Source of the DNA: Adineta vaga | Taxonomy: Eukaryota; Rotifera | Direction of reading: 5' to 3' | Length of the DNA stretch: 64,000 bases | Assembly (NCBI GenBank): GCA_021613535.1 | Contig: CP075497.1 | Span: 4,960,001-5,024,000 of the forward strand | Shown here: in pieces, positions 24,019-37,500 of the stretch | Position numbering within the stretch: position 1 is the stretch's first letter | Layout: each line of letters opens with the position of its first letter | Notes under the pieces: model-generated | Told to the model about the DNA's origin: nothing | Database searches by the model: none | The model's input: only the letters and a program-made list of their open reading frames with translations | Translations under genes and position numbers: made by a program

Positions 24019-25232
24019 ATGGATGGTGGACATTTAACAATTGAAAATGTCACACAATTATTACATCAACATACATTTCCTGCATCTGTTGAAGCTGCAT
24101 TACTTGCTATACGTGAATGTTCAATGTTTACACGTCAAGATTTATCAATGTTAGCAAATCAATTCATATTTTGTCATTCATCATCAACTTCCAATACAAA
24201 TTCAACTCAAAAAATTTGGTCTAAAACATTGAATAACATTCAAGAACTTCATACATTAGATTTAATTCGACAGTTTCTGGAAAATCAATCCGATTCATCA
24301 GCTGCTAATCGTGTCTTTGATATGATCTTTTTGGATATTTTATCCGATAAAGATCATCCATTATTTACACTCTATTATAATTCATTCTTGAAATTTCTTT
24401 CATTAGTCATTTCATTTGAATCGAAAACTGCGTTAACAATCATTGCACGATGGTTTTTAACATTATCCAAAGCAACAACAGATACATTTATAACAAAAAT
24501 AATTGAACATATTATACGTGATCATATTGCATTGGCAATAACAAAATCAGTGAATAATCTTTGTATCATATCACCATTATTTACATTATGTTTCATCAAT
24601 CAAACGTGTATATTATTAGATAGTGAAACTTTTCATATTGATACAAAAGTAATTCAAACATTGATAGAATTATTAACTTTTGGATTGACAAATTCCACAA
24701 ATTCATTAGTTCTTACATTACAACAGGAATTTCTTGCAGAAAGTAAAGAGATATTTATTCAGGAATGAAGTTGATTTTTGACGTTTTTTTTTGTCTCATA
24801 ATAGATGATTCATCTTTATTCAATTTTGTTCCATCAATCGTTCGTTTAGATATTTTATTTCCAATGCGTCATTCAATTGAATCAACATCATTACGATTAC
24901 AATTCGATCATTTTCATACATCCATTCTATCCTTTCTATTCTCCATGGTTACTAATAATTCTTATGAGAATCAAGTTTTTCAAAAACATCTTTTTCCTTT
25001 GAATTATTTCGAACAAATACCTGTGACTATTCAAGATTCTACTGAACATGACAAATTAATCAATGAATGTATTCAACGTTATTTACAAATCTTTGCCATT
25101 TGTCGAACATCTTCATTACCATTGGTACAATTATCCATTAATGAGCTAGGAAAATCTTTCCCTTTACTTACACGTGACAAATTATTTGATATTCTAAAAG
25201 AAAAAGAAGAACATATTCATGTTTCGAAATAG
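24019..25232 (+). CDS. INTS15: Integrator complex subunit 15 homologue (C7orf26 family)
   Basis: Two exons (24019-24742; 24805-25232) give 383 residues. The best evidence is NIQELHTLDLIRQFLENQ, which parallels the SLQELQLLEIM..F.EQ region of human C7orf26, together with SPLFTLCFINQTCILLD and the segment across the splice, AENDSSLFNFVPSIVRLDI. The protein is all-helical and Leu/Ile-rich, without membrane segments. INTS15 is a subunit of Integrator, which cleaves nascent snRNA and other RNA polymerase II transcripts. Divergence from vertebrates is large and vertebrate INTS15 is longer (about 450 residues), so this is a probable rather than certain call. The donor at 24743 was chosen because reading on meets a stop at 24766 and because the join restores the family pattern. 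Confidence 0.72.
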
Positions 25233-25260
25233 AATAGATTCTGATATATGTATATTTGTA

Positions 25261-25266
25261 TTTCAG
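25261..25266 (+). promoter_or_regulatory. Candidate trans-splice acceptor abutting the SYF2 start codon
   Basis: TATTTCAG ends at 25266 and the ATG begins at 25267. The previous stop ends at 25232, so the whole intercistronic gap is 34 bases, too small for an ordinary 3' end plus promoter. Confidence 0.6.
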
Positions 25267-26237
25267 ATGGATAAAGAAAAATCGACGAACGATGCAGAAA
25301 GTAAACGTACAGAACGATTAGCACGTTTAAAAGAACTTCATCTTCGACGCGTGAGTAGAGAAATATAAAAACATATGAGAAAATATTCTATTCTTGTTGA
25401 AATTTTCAGAATGAAGCTCGAAAATTGAATCATGCAGAAGTTATCGAAGAAGATCATCGAAAAAATTTACCAACAAATTATGAACGTCGTTGTGAACGTG
25501 TTAAAAACCAAGAAGACAATCTCAAACGACGACATGAAGCTGCAACTAATGGTCTTGATTATGAACGTATCGAACAATTAGAATGGACAGCCGAAGATTG
25601 TGATAAATGGGAGAAAAAGCGAAAGAAAAAAACTCCCAATGTTGGATTTGATAGTAAGTTTAATTGAGAGGAAATGAAAGAATCTTAATTCATTGACATT
25701 CTGTTACTTGAAAAAGAAAAAAGATATTTAGTAGTTTATTACATGATTAAATAGTAGTCCTAGATTTTATGACATTCGAAGGTTGTATTTCTTTTTGTTA
25801 AACATATATTTATTTATAGATTATGAGCAATGTACTTATCGTGCTTATACAAAATTGACTGCACAAATAAAACCTGATATGGAAGCATGTAATAAACAAA
25901 AAGAAGAGCTGTATGTGTTATCATTTATATGATAAATCATCACACTTGAATGTATATCTATTTATATTGTAGAGGTGAAGATTATTATGCAACAGCTAGT
26001 TCAATGATTCATGGGACACATAAACCAAGTGATGCAGCTGTCAATCGTATGGTGGAAGATCTTGATCAACAATATTCTAAACGTGGTAAATTCTCTCGTC
26101 GACGTGCATTTGATATTGATGCCGATATTGATTATATCAATGAACGTAATAGAGCATTCAATAAAAAAATCGAACGTTATTATGGAAAATATACTGCCGA
26201 AATCAAGCAAAATTTGGAACGTGGTACAGCAGTTTGA
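25267..26237 (+). CDS. SYF2: Pre-mRNA-splicing factor SYF2
   Basis: Four exons (25267-25350, 25410-25653, 25820-25910, 25973-26237) join in frame to 227 residues (human about 243). The C-terminal block is almost invariant in animals: [20 protein letters not shown] and [19 protein letters not shown]. The N-terminal part has the Arg/Glu-rich helix ([20 protein letters not shown]) and [22 protein letters not shown]2 belongs to the NineTeen/XAB2 complex of the catalytically active spliceosome. Fourth gene of the plus-strand cluster; its start codon directly follows an acceptor AG. Confidence 0.95.
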
Positions 26238-28993
26238 AAAACAACAACAACAGACATTTATTCTTCTCTTTCCTTCCTTTTTTTCTCTAAATGTAACGTT
26301 TCGTTTGTTGTTTTTGTCTGAATAAACAAACAATCTTGTCTATGTATATAGGTGATCAGTAGTTATTTGTACATGAACAAGACTACACGGAGAGGTGATG
26401 TCATCAAGTCTGTTGAAATGTCAATGCTTTTTACTAAGCCCATTTGATCGAATACACAAGCGAGTACTTGACGTGATATATGTGTACATATGTTCTCATT
26501 TCTTTCGTCAATTTTTTAATTATGATACGGGCACGTATTGCTTTGCATAGACGAGGATCGATTAATAAGACATTCATTTTTTTCGAGACGATAGAAAAGA
26601 TGAATATAGTATCGACTACGTTTCTTTTCTTTTCTTTCATTCTCAAGAACACATTCAATATAGTTAGATGGACTGACAGTTGAAGTAACGACAATATAAG
26701 ACAGACGACGAAATCATATTTATATCATGTACAGTTCATTTACAATTCAAGAGCTTATCAGTATTTATTCAGAATTGATATGTATAAAAAAACATTCATA
26801 TTAATCAATGACCTTGAGTATAAGGTATTCATGAGACTTGTTTCTTTTCATGATATTATACTATGTATAATTATATTGTACAAAAAAGAGTTTGAGCTGA
26901 ATACACAGAATCGTTAATCTTTTTTTTCTCTTTTACAGAATAACTTCATTCGTTATTCCTTTTCTAGAAAAAATTGACAAGTTGATATGTCTACAATATG
27001 AGTACACTTCATCAAAAACGAGTACACATTCAGTGAAGAAAATAAACGCGGACAAGAAGTTTCACTCTTGATTGATAATTTCAATTTTTCTATTCGTTTT
27101 TTTTTATGATTCTTTTTCCACTTCGCTTGTCCCATCAGCACCGATAATTGGACAATTGGTATTCGTTCTCTTGTCAGCATTGACATTCTCTTCTTAGACA
27201 GACAAGCTAGTTGGTTCGTTCATCGTTGTAAAATCTGAACTTTATTATTAAACTATATATAAAAAATGTGTGCCGGAGGAGAACGATGAAGAAGCCGCAC
27301 GCGCATACACACGTTCACAAAGCCTTTTTCTTTTTTTCTTCACATACACATTCTCTCTCTCTCTCTCTCTCTCTCTCTTCTTTCTACTCTTGCATCTCAC
27401 TCATTTATTCACTCACCTCCAAGTCGTGTGCTTTTCTTTTATTAATATCTGGATCTAAATTCTTTTGTTAGATATGTGCCAAAACTTGAAATAACCTTAC
27501 GGCGTAATTTCTCTTTGATCAAAAAATCTCAATACAACAAAAAGTCAATGTACTTTCATATGGCATACAACTCATTCTTTTTCAAATATTTTCCTTATCA
27601 TTCTCAATGTATCGTCTGGTGATCAAATCAATTTATGTAAGTGATTTTTCTTTTTGAAGTTTTTTTTTTTGTTTATTATAATAACGGATGCAGAAAGCAG
27701 AAAATCTACACACTTAACTTAATCTTTTTTTTTCTTCTCGATGATCAGTACTGGTTGGAGGTTTTTTTCTTATTTTATATGAATACTAATGATGCTCCGG
27801 TGAGCATACAAGTGAGAAGAAAAATTTATTAGATGTCACATTAGAATGTAGAAAAGAGGGAACGTCAAAAAATTAGAAAACGAACGACCTCAAGTAAAGA
27901 AAGAAAGAAAGAAAAGAAAGAAAAACGTAAGTGAAATTTTTTTTTTCTTTCTTTTGTTATGTCAATGCTTGTATGATTTCTACGTTTTATCTGTAAACAA
28001 TGACATAGAACAATAATTATCAAACAATGTAGAAAGATCTGTTCAATGCAATCGAAACGACGTAACAGTGAATAGAAAAAAAGTTGAGAAATAGAGAGTA
28101 TAACATATGCTTACATATTTCAAGTGTATGAAATGATTGCAATGGTGGATTAAATCTAAACCATATGATAACAAGGAAGAGCAACAAAATCGAATGTATC
28201 TATATTGTATGTCGAGATAAAAAGAAGAAGAAAAGTAATTAGGTTAAGGATAAAGAGACAATCATTTGATGTCAAACTTATTGGACAGATTATTTTAGTT
28301 TCGATGGGATTTTTTATTCTTTTTCTTATTCTTTTTTTATGAATAATTAAAGGTCAACATTTTTCTTTTTACAATGATGATAAGAAGGCATCGTCTCTAG
28401 TCATATTGATTCTCTTTTGTATTAATATAAATGTATTGAAGTCATTCATTTATACTTCGATATACTTTTGAAATTCGATCCGTATAGTCAACGATAGACA
28501 GAGAACGCGTGCGCACACAGTTGGATATCTACAATCCATCGTATTTGTGACAAATTCGTTTTGAAAATAGACCCACCGAAATTCGATCTGTCATTTTTCT
28601 TTTCTTAATGTTCAAACGGGCTTCAGGGTAAAACTACTCCAGATGAAAAAATTGCATCACACTTGGATATATATATATATATATATGGGTATGTGTGTTT
28701 TTGATTTGTCAATTCAACTTTATGATTACCTAGCAATTTATATTGAACAACGACTTTTTGATTACATGTGAATGTCTTTGAAATGTGAAGACATTCGAAG
28801 TTGTTTTTTTGATAAATAACATTTTTTTCTAATGTACGGATCATCGACTAGAGATAACCTTCTCTTTTATATCACTTTCTTTCTTACGCAATGGACACAA
28901 ATGTATATTTGTTGAGTTGTAATTGATTTCATTCACATCGTTTTTCTTTTTTACATTTTAGGGATTATCTACTTGTTCGTTCGTCAATAGACG
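26238..28993. other. Long intergenic region with simple repeats
   Basis: About 2.7 kb with no supportable gene. Contains the SYF2 3' UTR (AATAAAC at 26320-26327), a (TC)n tract (27351-27379) and a (TA)n tract (28667-28686). The last part (TTACATTTTAG near 28961) carries an acceptor for the downstream gene, so some of this may be 5' UTR intron or promoter. Open frames here are low complexity. Confidence 0.5.
27351..27379. repeat. (TC)n microsatellite
   Basis: Uninterrupted TC dinucleotides. Confidence 0.9.
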
Positions 28994-30250
28994 ATGAACC
29001 AATTGGAAACAAATTTAGTTCTATGGGCAATATGTTCCATATTAGTATTCGAAATTTTGATTATTATCTGTTTATGTCGATTTTGTTTTAATCGTATCAA
29101 ACCTAAACGATTTTATGTCAAGGTAATTGAATTAAAAAGAAGGGGAGAAAAAGAATCATTTTAGAATTATATGAAATCAAGTATTGATATTTTGTTATTT
29201 TATAGAGAGAAGAATTTGAATATTTACAAGGTGTTGGTGGAACATCTTCACAATTTCAACCAATTATTCTTCGTCCACCTCAAGCCGATGAATTAGCACT
29301 TGTTGGTACAATTCGAGATCCAAATCCTCCTATCAGTTTCGATAATGGAATTCAAAACTTCGGTTATTATCGTGATAATACCGATAATGATATTCTCACA
29401 CAGGTACCACATCCTCCTTCAACATCTCAACATTCAAATTGGATCGAGCTAAGACCAACATTAGCACCACCACACCCTCCAGCATTAACCACAACTAGTA
29501 TATTAAAGACTGCACAGTTGCCAGCAGCTGATTATGAAATTCGCTCCTATCCAACAGATGAATATCTTTACACACATCAATCATCTTCACCTCCTCGTCC
29601 AACTGTCATTGATTTTCGTCAATATCGAGATGACTACAATAATCATGATCATTATTTCAATGGTACCGATGATAATAACAATAATGACGATGATGACGAC
29701 GACGACGATGATGATGATGATGATGACGACGACGACGATAATGATGATGAAGATTTACGAAATATTCACGTTCATTCTTTTCATCCTCCAGAAATGTTTC
29801 TTTCGCATACACAACGAACCGATACATCAACTGAATCACATCCTGGTAATTATTCCACATTATTACCTAGATCTATTCTGAAAGGAAATATTAACGAAAC
29901 ATCACCAGTCGACCTACTTTCTACAACATACTTTCAACCACAACATAGTCGAACATCATCAAATTATGATGAATCACCACGAACTTCAGTTAAAATCAAT
30001 ACAGATGAAGCTATTCCAATCGATTATCCAACTAGTGCAACCGAAAAAACGATTCCAAATGAATCATCTATTTCCATAAATATTCCAACATCATTTTCAT
30101 CGACACCAACTCGAATGCGTTTTGCTAGTGTTAGTCAATTGAACGAAATTGAATGGGAAGTACCACGTGAATTTCAAACTATTGTTTATGATTTAACCGA
30201 TGATCACCAACCACTTCGTGGTGCTTTAATCTATAGTTCGAATGAAAATT

Positions 30251-30286
<36 letters not shown>

Positions 30287-30465
30287 GTACTCGTGAAAGC
30301 CTATCAGTTAGACAGCGAAGTCAATCAGCTAATGTTGACCAAAGACCACATGTATCACGACTATTTGTTCCATGGGATCAAGACAAGCAAACAACACAAT
30401 CTTTTTATTTATCATCTCATCTCGAACAAGGTAATACAACACAACAACAAGCATTTGAATATTAA
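28994..30465 (+). CDS. Single-pass membrane protein with poly-Asp and poly-Asn tracts, unknown function
   Basis: Two exons (28994-29122; 29206-30465) give 462 residues. An N-terminal hydrophobic segment (LVLWAICSILVFEILIIICL) lies after only six or so polar residues and is followed by basic CRFCFNRIKPKRF. This positive-inside pattern predicts a signal-anchor with a long cytoplasmic tail. The tail is Pro/Ser/Thr-rich, has a run of about 19 Asp with a few Asn (29680-29750, GAY repeats) and a run of Asn (AAT repeats at 30256-30288). It also has possible phosphorylation or SH3 sites (SSSPPRPT). No known domain recognised. The start is the first Met after an acceptor at about 28961. Confidence 0.65.
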
Positions 30466-31562
30466 TATTATTTTCAGGGTTAAGTCTGTTTTTTTGCTTC
30501 GTTTTTCTCCTAATCAATTCGTATTTTCATACAGTAGAGAAAAGTTCACCTTCAGATATCAAAAGAATGTCAATATTTGTATGCACTACTTGTTTGTCTC
30601 GACGTGTGATACACATTTTTATCAATTGTAACATTGTGTAACAAACATGAAACTCATACATGGATGAGAATGAATGATCATTGGCTGTATTGATTTTATG
30701 TATACCGTGTCAAATTTCTATTTTTTATTCTTTGTATCAAATCTGACAAATCGTTCATTTTTATTTCTTTTCTCGTTGTGTTTATTCTTATGTGCATGTT
30801 TTAATGACATCATATAAGATATGCCTCGTTTTTTGTTGATCTACTTCTGTCACGCCTTGGCTTTGAAATTCTTTGTTGTTTCTTTTCTTTGTTTTTTTTT
30901 CTCTTAACTAATGATGAGCTCTTGCTGATTTATGGAAAAGCAAAGCAAAGTAACAGTAAATTTAAAACACTGATGCAAAACTGTATGTATACAGTATTAG
31001 ACGAATTGATGATCATGTACACGATTAACTATGCAAATTAGTTTTAATTTAAACATTTACTAAACTATTCAATTTTCAAATGTATCATTGAAATTTTAAA
31101 TGAAATCTTAGATATGTTGGAAGCTCTACAATAATCGACTATGTATTGAAGACATTGATGTATAATGTGTTTTATCTCATTATTTTTTACATAGGATTGT
31201 ATCGAGTAATCTAGAAAATGAACTTCTTGCATGAAGAGAAACATTACAAATCGAATCATGTTTTGAGAGTACACGAAAAATCTGCACTTTAGTCTGATTC
31301 CCACTGATCAGATTAAATGAAATATATATAAATATATCACCTGAAAAAGCGAAATTGAATCATATCAAATCACCATAAATATTACTCATAGATATTTGAA
31401 TCATACAAAGAAGTATTATCTGTTTCGAATTAAGGAATAAAAACAAAAGAACAAAGCAATGAGATTCGTGGTAATGATGTATATATATTCAACTCATATT
31501 ATCCTTTCACCGATAGATCATTACGCCGAATGTTAAGTATAGATATTTGTTGGAAATATTTC
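30466..31562. other. Convergent intergenic region
   Basis: Lies between the 3' ends of the membrane-protein gene and the mucin-like gene. AT-rich; no gene seen. Confidence 0.45.
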
Positions 31563-34500
31563 TTATCGTCGACGTGTTTTGGATTTTGCTTTGGAACGAT
31601 TGATTGCATCAAGGAACTCGTTAGATTTCTTGTCGTTGGACGATTTTGCCGGTGATACTCCGCACATTGAACATTTGCACGATCGAATACGAACAATTTC
31701 TGCTGTTCGTTGTACAGTTGCTCCTGTTGTATTATCACGACAATCAACATTAATAGATTCTGTATAAGTTGAATCCGGTGCACAACAGAAACATTCTTTA
31801 TCAGCCACCGATCCACTGATAGGATCAAGTTCTTCGTATGACGGACAGAAGCCACCACATGAGTCTTGTTGAATTTCTTGTTGTGATATACATTCACCGA
31901 TTGTTACACGCGCAGCAGTCTTTCGCTTTGGTTCACATTGACCCGAAGAAGCTATTAAAAACAAATTCCAAACGAAAACAACCAATGATTACTGAAAAAC
32001 AGGCAAATCTTCTTACATGATGGGGGCGATGTATTGTTTGAAGATGGTAGAGTATATGTTCTTGGCGTCGTTACAGACACTTCCGGTGTTGGTGTTGCTG
32101 GTTCTACACAAGCAATAATCTCGACTGTAACATCTTTTGGTGCTTGACTTTCTGTTGTATGTATAAGACTGATATGAACAGCATTCACTTTCGTACTGAA
32201 ATCCACATTAATTCGTGGACTGTCTTCCAATTTTGAAGTCAACTGTAATGGACCCTTGTCTGCTGGTACAGCTCTGATCGGTTTATCATCTTTGTCCAAA
32301 AACATAACACGAATCTGATCCACATTACTTGTTTTCGGCAAACGAATCGATCGCACGATTGCGGGAGCAACCAATGGAAAAATAATAATGTATCCCTTAT
32401 CAGAAGATGGGAACGAAACACCTTTCGATCCAGGATTGATATCAGTCGGATTATAAGCGCCACTCGGTTTGACAAAGAAACGTGGAGCTGCTGGACTATT
32501 CTCACTAACCGCATCTTCAGGTATAAGAGAAACTTCTTCCCCACAACTTCTCGACGGACTTGTACTCTGTCTTGGAGTAGCACTTGTACCTGGATATGAT
32601 TGACCCAATGTAGATTCTTGCTGAGCAGGTGTTGAGCCTTGTGGTCCGGATGTAGATCCATCTTTGCCAGGTGTTGAACCTTGTGGTCCCGATGTTGATC
32701 CATCTTGACCGCGTGTTGAACCGTCTTGTCCTGTAGTTGATCCTGATTGACCAGGTGTTGAGCCTTGTGGTCCTGATGTAGAACCATCTTGTCCTTGTGT
32801 TGATCCTGATTGACCAGGTGTTGAACCTTGTGGTCCTGATGTTGATCCATCTTGACTGCGTGTTGAGCCTTGTGGTCCCGATGTTGATCCATCTTGACCG
32901 CGTGTTGAACCGTCTTGTCCTTGTGTTGATCCATCTTGACCACGTGTTGAGCCTTGTGGTCCCGATGTTGATCCTGATTGACCAGATGTTGAACCTTGTG
33001 GTCCTAACGTAGAACCGTCTTGACTGCGTGTTGAGCCTTGTGGTCCCGATGTTGATCCATCTTGACCGCGTGTTGAACCGTCTTGTCCTTGTGTTGATCC
33101 ATCTTGACCGCGTGTTGAGCCTTGTGGTCCCGATGTTGATCCATCTTGACCGCGTGTTGAACCGTCTTGTCCTTGTGTTGATCCATCTTGACCACGTGTT
33201 GAGCCTTGTGGTCCCGATGTTGATCCTGATTGACCAGATGTTGAACCTTGTGGTCCTAACGTAGAACCGTCTTGACTGCGTGTTGAGCCTTGTGGTCCCG
33301 ATGTTGATCCATCTTGACCGCGTGTTGAACCGTCTTGTCCTTGTGTTGATCCATCTTGACCGCGTGTTGAGCCTTGTGGTCCCGATGTTGATCCATCTTG
33401 ACCGCGTGTTGAACCGTCTTGTCCTTGTGTTGATCCATCTTGACCACGTGTTGAGCCTTGTGGTCCCGATGTTGATCCTGATTGACCAGATGTTGAACCT
33501 TGTGGTCCTGACGTAGAACCGTCTTGTCCTGGAGTTGATCCTGATTGACCGGGTGTTGAGCCTTGTGGTCCCGATGTTGATGCATCTTGTCCTGGTGTTG
33601 ATCCTGATTGACCAGATGTTGAACCTTGTGGTCCCGATGTTGATCCTGATTGACCAGGTGTTGATCCTTGTGGTCCCGATGTAGAACCGTCTTGTCCTGG
33701 AGTTGATCCTGATTGACCGGGTGTTGAGCCTTGTGGTCCCGATGTTGATGCATCTTGTCCTGGTGTTGATCCTGATTGACCAGATGTTGAACCTTGTGGT
33801 CCCGATGTTGATCCTGATTGACCAGATGTTGAACCTTGTGGTCCTGACGTAGAACCGTCTTGTCCTGGAGTTGATCCTGATTGACCGGGTGTTGAGCCTT
33901 GTGGTCCCGATGTTGATGCATCTTGTCCTGGTGTTGATCCTGATTGACCAGATGTTGAACCTTGTGGTCCCGATGTTGATCCTGATTGACCAGGTGTTGA
34001 ACCTTGTGGTCCTGATGTGGAATCGTCTTGTCCTGTAGTTGATCCTGATTGACCAGGTGTTGAGCCTTGTGATCCCGATGTCGATCCTGATTGACCGGGT
34101 GTTGATCCATCTTGTCCTGGTGTTGAGCCTTGTGGTCCTGAGGTAGATCCATCTTTGCCAGGTGTTGAACCTTGTGGTCCCGATGTTGATCCATCTTGTC
34201 CTTGTGTAGATCCTTGTGGTCCGGATGTAGATCCATCTTTGTCAGGTGTTGAACCTTGTGGTCCCGATGTTGATCCTGATTGACCGGGTGTTGAACCTTG
34301 TGGTCCTGATGTTGATCCATCTTGACTGCGTGTTGAGCCTTGTGGTCCCGATGTTGATCCATCTTGACCGCGTGTTGAACCGTCTTGTCCTTGTGTTGAT
34401 CCATCTTGACCACGTGTTGAGCCTTGTGGTCCCGATGTTGATCCTGATTGACCAGATGTTGAACCTTGTGGTCCTAACGTAGAACCGTCTTGACTGCGTG

Positions 34501-37500
34501 TTGAGCCTTGTGGTCCCGATGTTGATCCATCTTGACCGCGTGTTGAACCGTCTTGTCCTTGTGTTGATCCATCTTGACCGCGTGTTGAGCCTTGTGGTCC
34601 CGATGTTGATCCATCTTGACCGCGTGTTGAACCGTCTTGTCCTTGTGTTGATCCATCTTGACCACGTGTTGAGCCTTGTGGTCCCGATGTTGATCCTGAT
34701 TGACCAGATGTTGAACCTTGTGGTCCTAACGTAGAACCGTCTTGACTGCGTGTTGAGCCTTGTGGTCCCGATGTTGATCCATCTTGACCGCGTGTTGAAC
34801 CGTCTTGTCCTTGTGTTGATCCATCTTGACCGCGTGTTGAGCCTTGTGGTCCCGATGTTGATCCATCTTGACCGCGTGTTGAACCGTCTTGTCCTTGTGT
34901 TGATCCATCTTGACCACGTGTTGAGCCTTGTGGTCCCGATGTTGATCCTGATTGACCAGATGTTGAACCTTGTGGTCCTGACGTAGAACCGTCTTGTCCT
35001 GGAGTTGATCCTGATTGACCGGGTGTTGAGCCTTGTGGTCCCGATGTTGATGCATCTTGTCCTGGTGTTGATCCTGATTGACCAGATGTTGAACCTTGTG
35101 GTCCCGATGTTGATCCTGATTGACCAGGTGTCGATCCTTGTGGTCCTGATGTGGAACCATCTTTTCCTGGTGTTGAGCCTGATTGACCAGGTGTCGATCC
35201 TTGTGGTCCTGATGTTGAGCCATCTTGTCCTGGTGTTGAGCCTGATTGACCAGCTGTCGATCCTTGTGGTCCAGATGTTGATCCTGATTGACCAGATGTT
35301 GAACCTTGTGGTCCTGACGTAGAACCGTCTTGTCCTGGAGTTGATCCTGATTGACCGGGTGTTGAGCCTTGTGGTCCCGATGTTGATGCATCTTGTCCTG
35401 GTGTTGATCCTGATTGACCAGATGTTGAACCTTGTGGTCCCGATGTTGATCCTGATTGACCAGGTGTTGAACCTTGTGGTCCTGATGTGGAATCGTCTTG
35501 TCCTGTAGTTGATCCTGATTGACCAGGTGTTGAGCCTTGTGATCCCGATGTCGATCCTGATTGACCGGGTGTTGATCCATCTTGTCCTGGTGTTGAGCCT
35601 TGTGGTCCTGAGGTAGATCCATCTTTGCCAGGTGTTGAACCTTGTGGTCCCGATGTTGATCCATCTTGTCCTTGTGTAGATCCTTGTGGTCCGGATGTAG
35701 ATCCATCTTTGTCAGGTGTTGAACCTTGTGGTCCCGATGTTGATCCTGATTGACCGGGTGTTGAACCTTGTGGTCCTGATGTTGATCCATCTTGACTGCG
35801 TGTTGAGCCTTGTGGTCCCGATGTTGATCCTGATTGACCAGATGTTGAACCTTGTGGTCCTGATGTTGATCCGGATTGACCAGGTGTTGAGCCTTGTGGT
35901 CCTGATGTAGAACCATCTTGTCCTTGTGTTGATCCTGATTGACCAGGTGTCGATCCTTGTGGTCCCGATGTAGAACCGTCTTGTCCCGGAGTTGATCCTG
36001 ATTGACCAGGTGTTGAGCCTTGTGATCCCGATGTCGATCCTGATTGAACGGGTGTTGATCCATCTTGTCCTCGTGTTGAGCCTTGTGGTCCTGAGGTAGA
36101 TCCATCTTTGCCAGGTGTTGAACCTTGTGGTCCCGATGTTGATCCTGATTGACCAGATGTTGAACCTTGTGGTCCCGATGTTGATCCTGATTGACCGGGT
36201 GTTGAACCTTGTGGTCCTGATGTAGAACCGTCTTGTCCTTGTGTTGATCCTGATTGACCAGGTGTTAAGCCTTGTGGTCCCGATGTTGATCCTGATTGAC
36301 CAGGTGTTGATCCATCTTGTCCTCGTGTTGAGCCATCTTGTCCTGTAGTTGATCCTGATTGACCAGGTGTAGAAGCTTGTGGTCCTGATGTTGATCCTGA
36401 TTGACCAGGTGTTGAGCCTTGTGGTCCCGATGTTGATGCATCTTGTCCTGGTGTTGATCCTGATTGACCAGATGTTGAACCTTGTGGTCCCGATGTTGAT
36501 CCTGATTGACCAGATGTTGAACCTTGTGGTCCTGATGTAGAACCGTCTTGTCCTGGAGTTGATCCTGATTGACCAGGTGTTGAGCCTTGTGATCCCGATG
36601 TCGATCCTGATTGACCGGGTGTTGATCCATCTTGTCCTCGTGTTGAGCCTTGTGGTCCTGAGGTAGATCCATCTTTGCCAGGTGTTGAACCTTTTGGTCC
36701 CGATGTTGATCCTGATTGACCGGGTGTTGAATCTTGTGGTCCTGATGTAGAACCGTCTTGTCCTTGTGTTGATCCTGATTGACCGGGTGTTGAACCTTGT
36801 GGTCCTGGTGTTGATCCATCTTGTCCTTGTGTGGATCCTTGTGGTCCGGATGTAGATCCATCTTTGCCCGGTGTTGAACCTTGTGGTCCCGATGTTGATC
36901 CTGATTGACCAGATGTTGAGCCTTGTGGTCCCGATGTTGATCCTGATTGACCGGGTGTTGATCCATCTTGTCCTCGTGTTGAGCCATCTTGTCCTTGTGT
37001 TGATCCTGATTGACCAGGTGTCGATCCTTGTGGTCCCGATGTTGATCCTGATTGACCGGGTGTTGATCCATCTTGTCCTTGTGTTGATCCTGATTGATCA
37101 GGTGTTGAGCCTTGTGGTCCTGATGTTGATCCATCTTGACCGCGTGTTGAACCATCTTGTCCTTGTGTTGATCCTGATTGACCAGATGTTGAACCTTGTG
37201 GTCCTGATGTTGATCCTGATTGACCAGGTGTTGAGCCTTGTGGTCCTGATGTAGAACCATCTTGTCCTTGTGTTGATCCTGATTGACCAGGTGTCGATCC
37301 TTGTGGTCCCGATGTAGAACCGTCTTGTCCTGGAGTTGATCCTGATTGACCAGGTGTTGAGCCTTGTGATCCCGATGTCGATCCTGATTGACCGGGTGTT
37401 GATCCATCTTGTCCTCGTGTTGAGCCTTGTGGTCCTGAGGTAGATCCATCTTGTCCTTGTGTGGATCCTTGTGGTCCGGATGTAGATCCATCTTTGCCAG

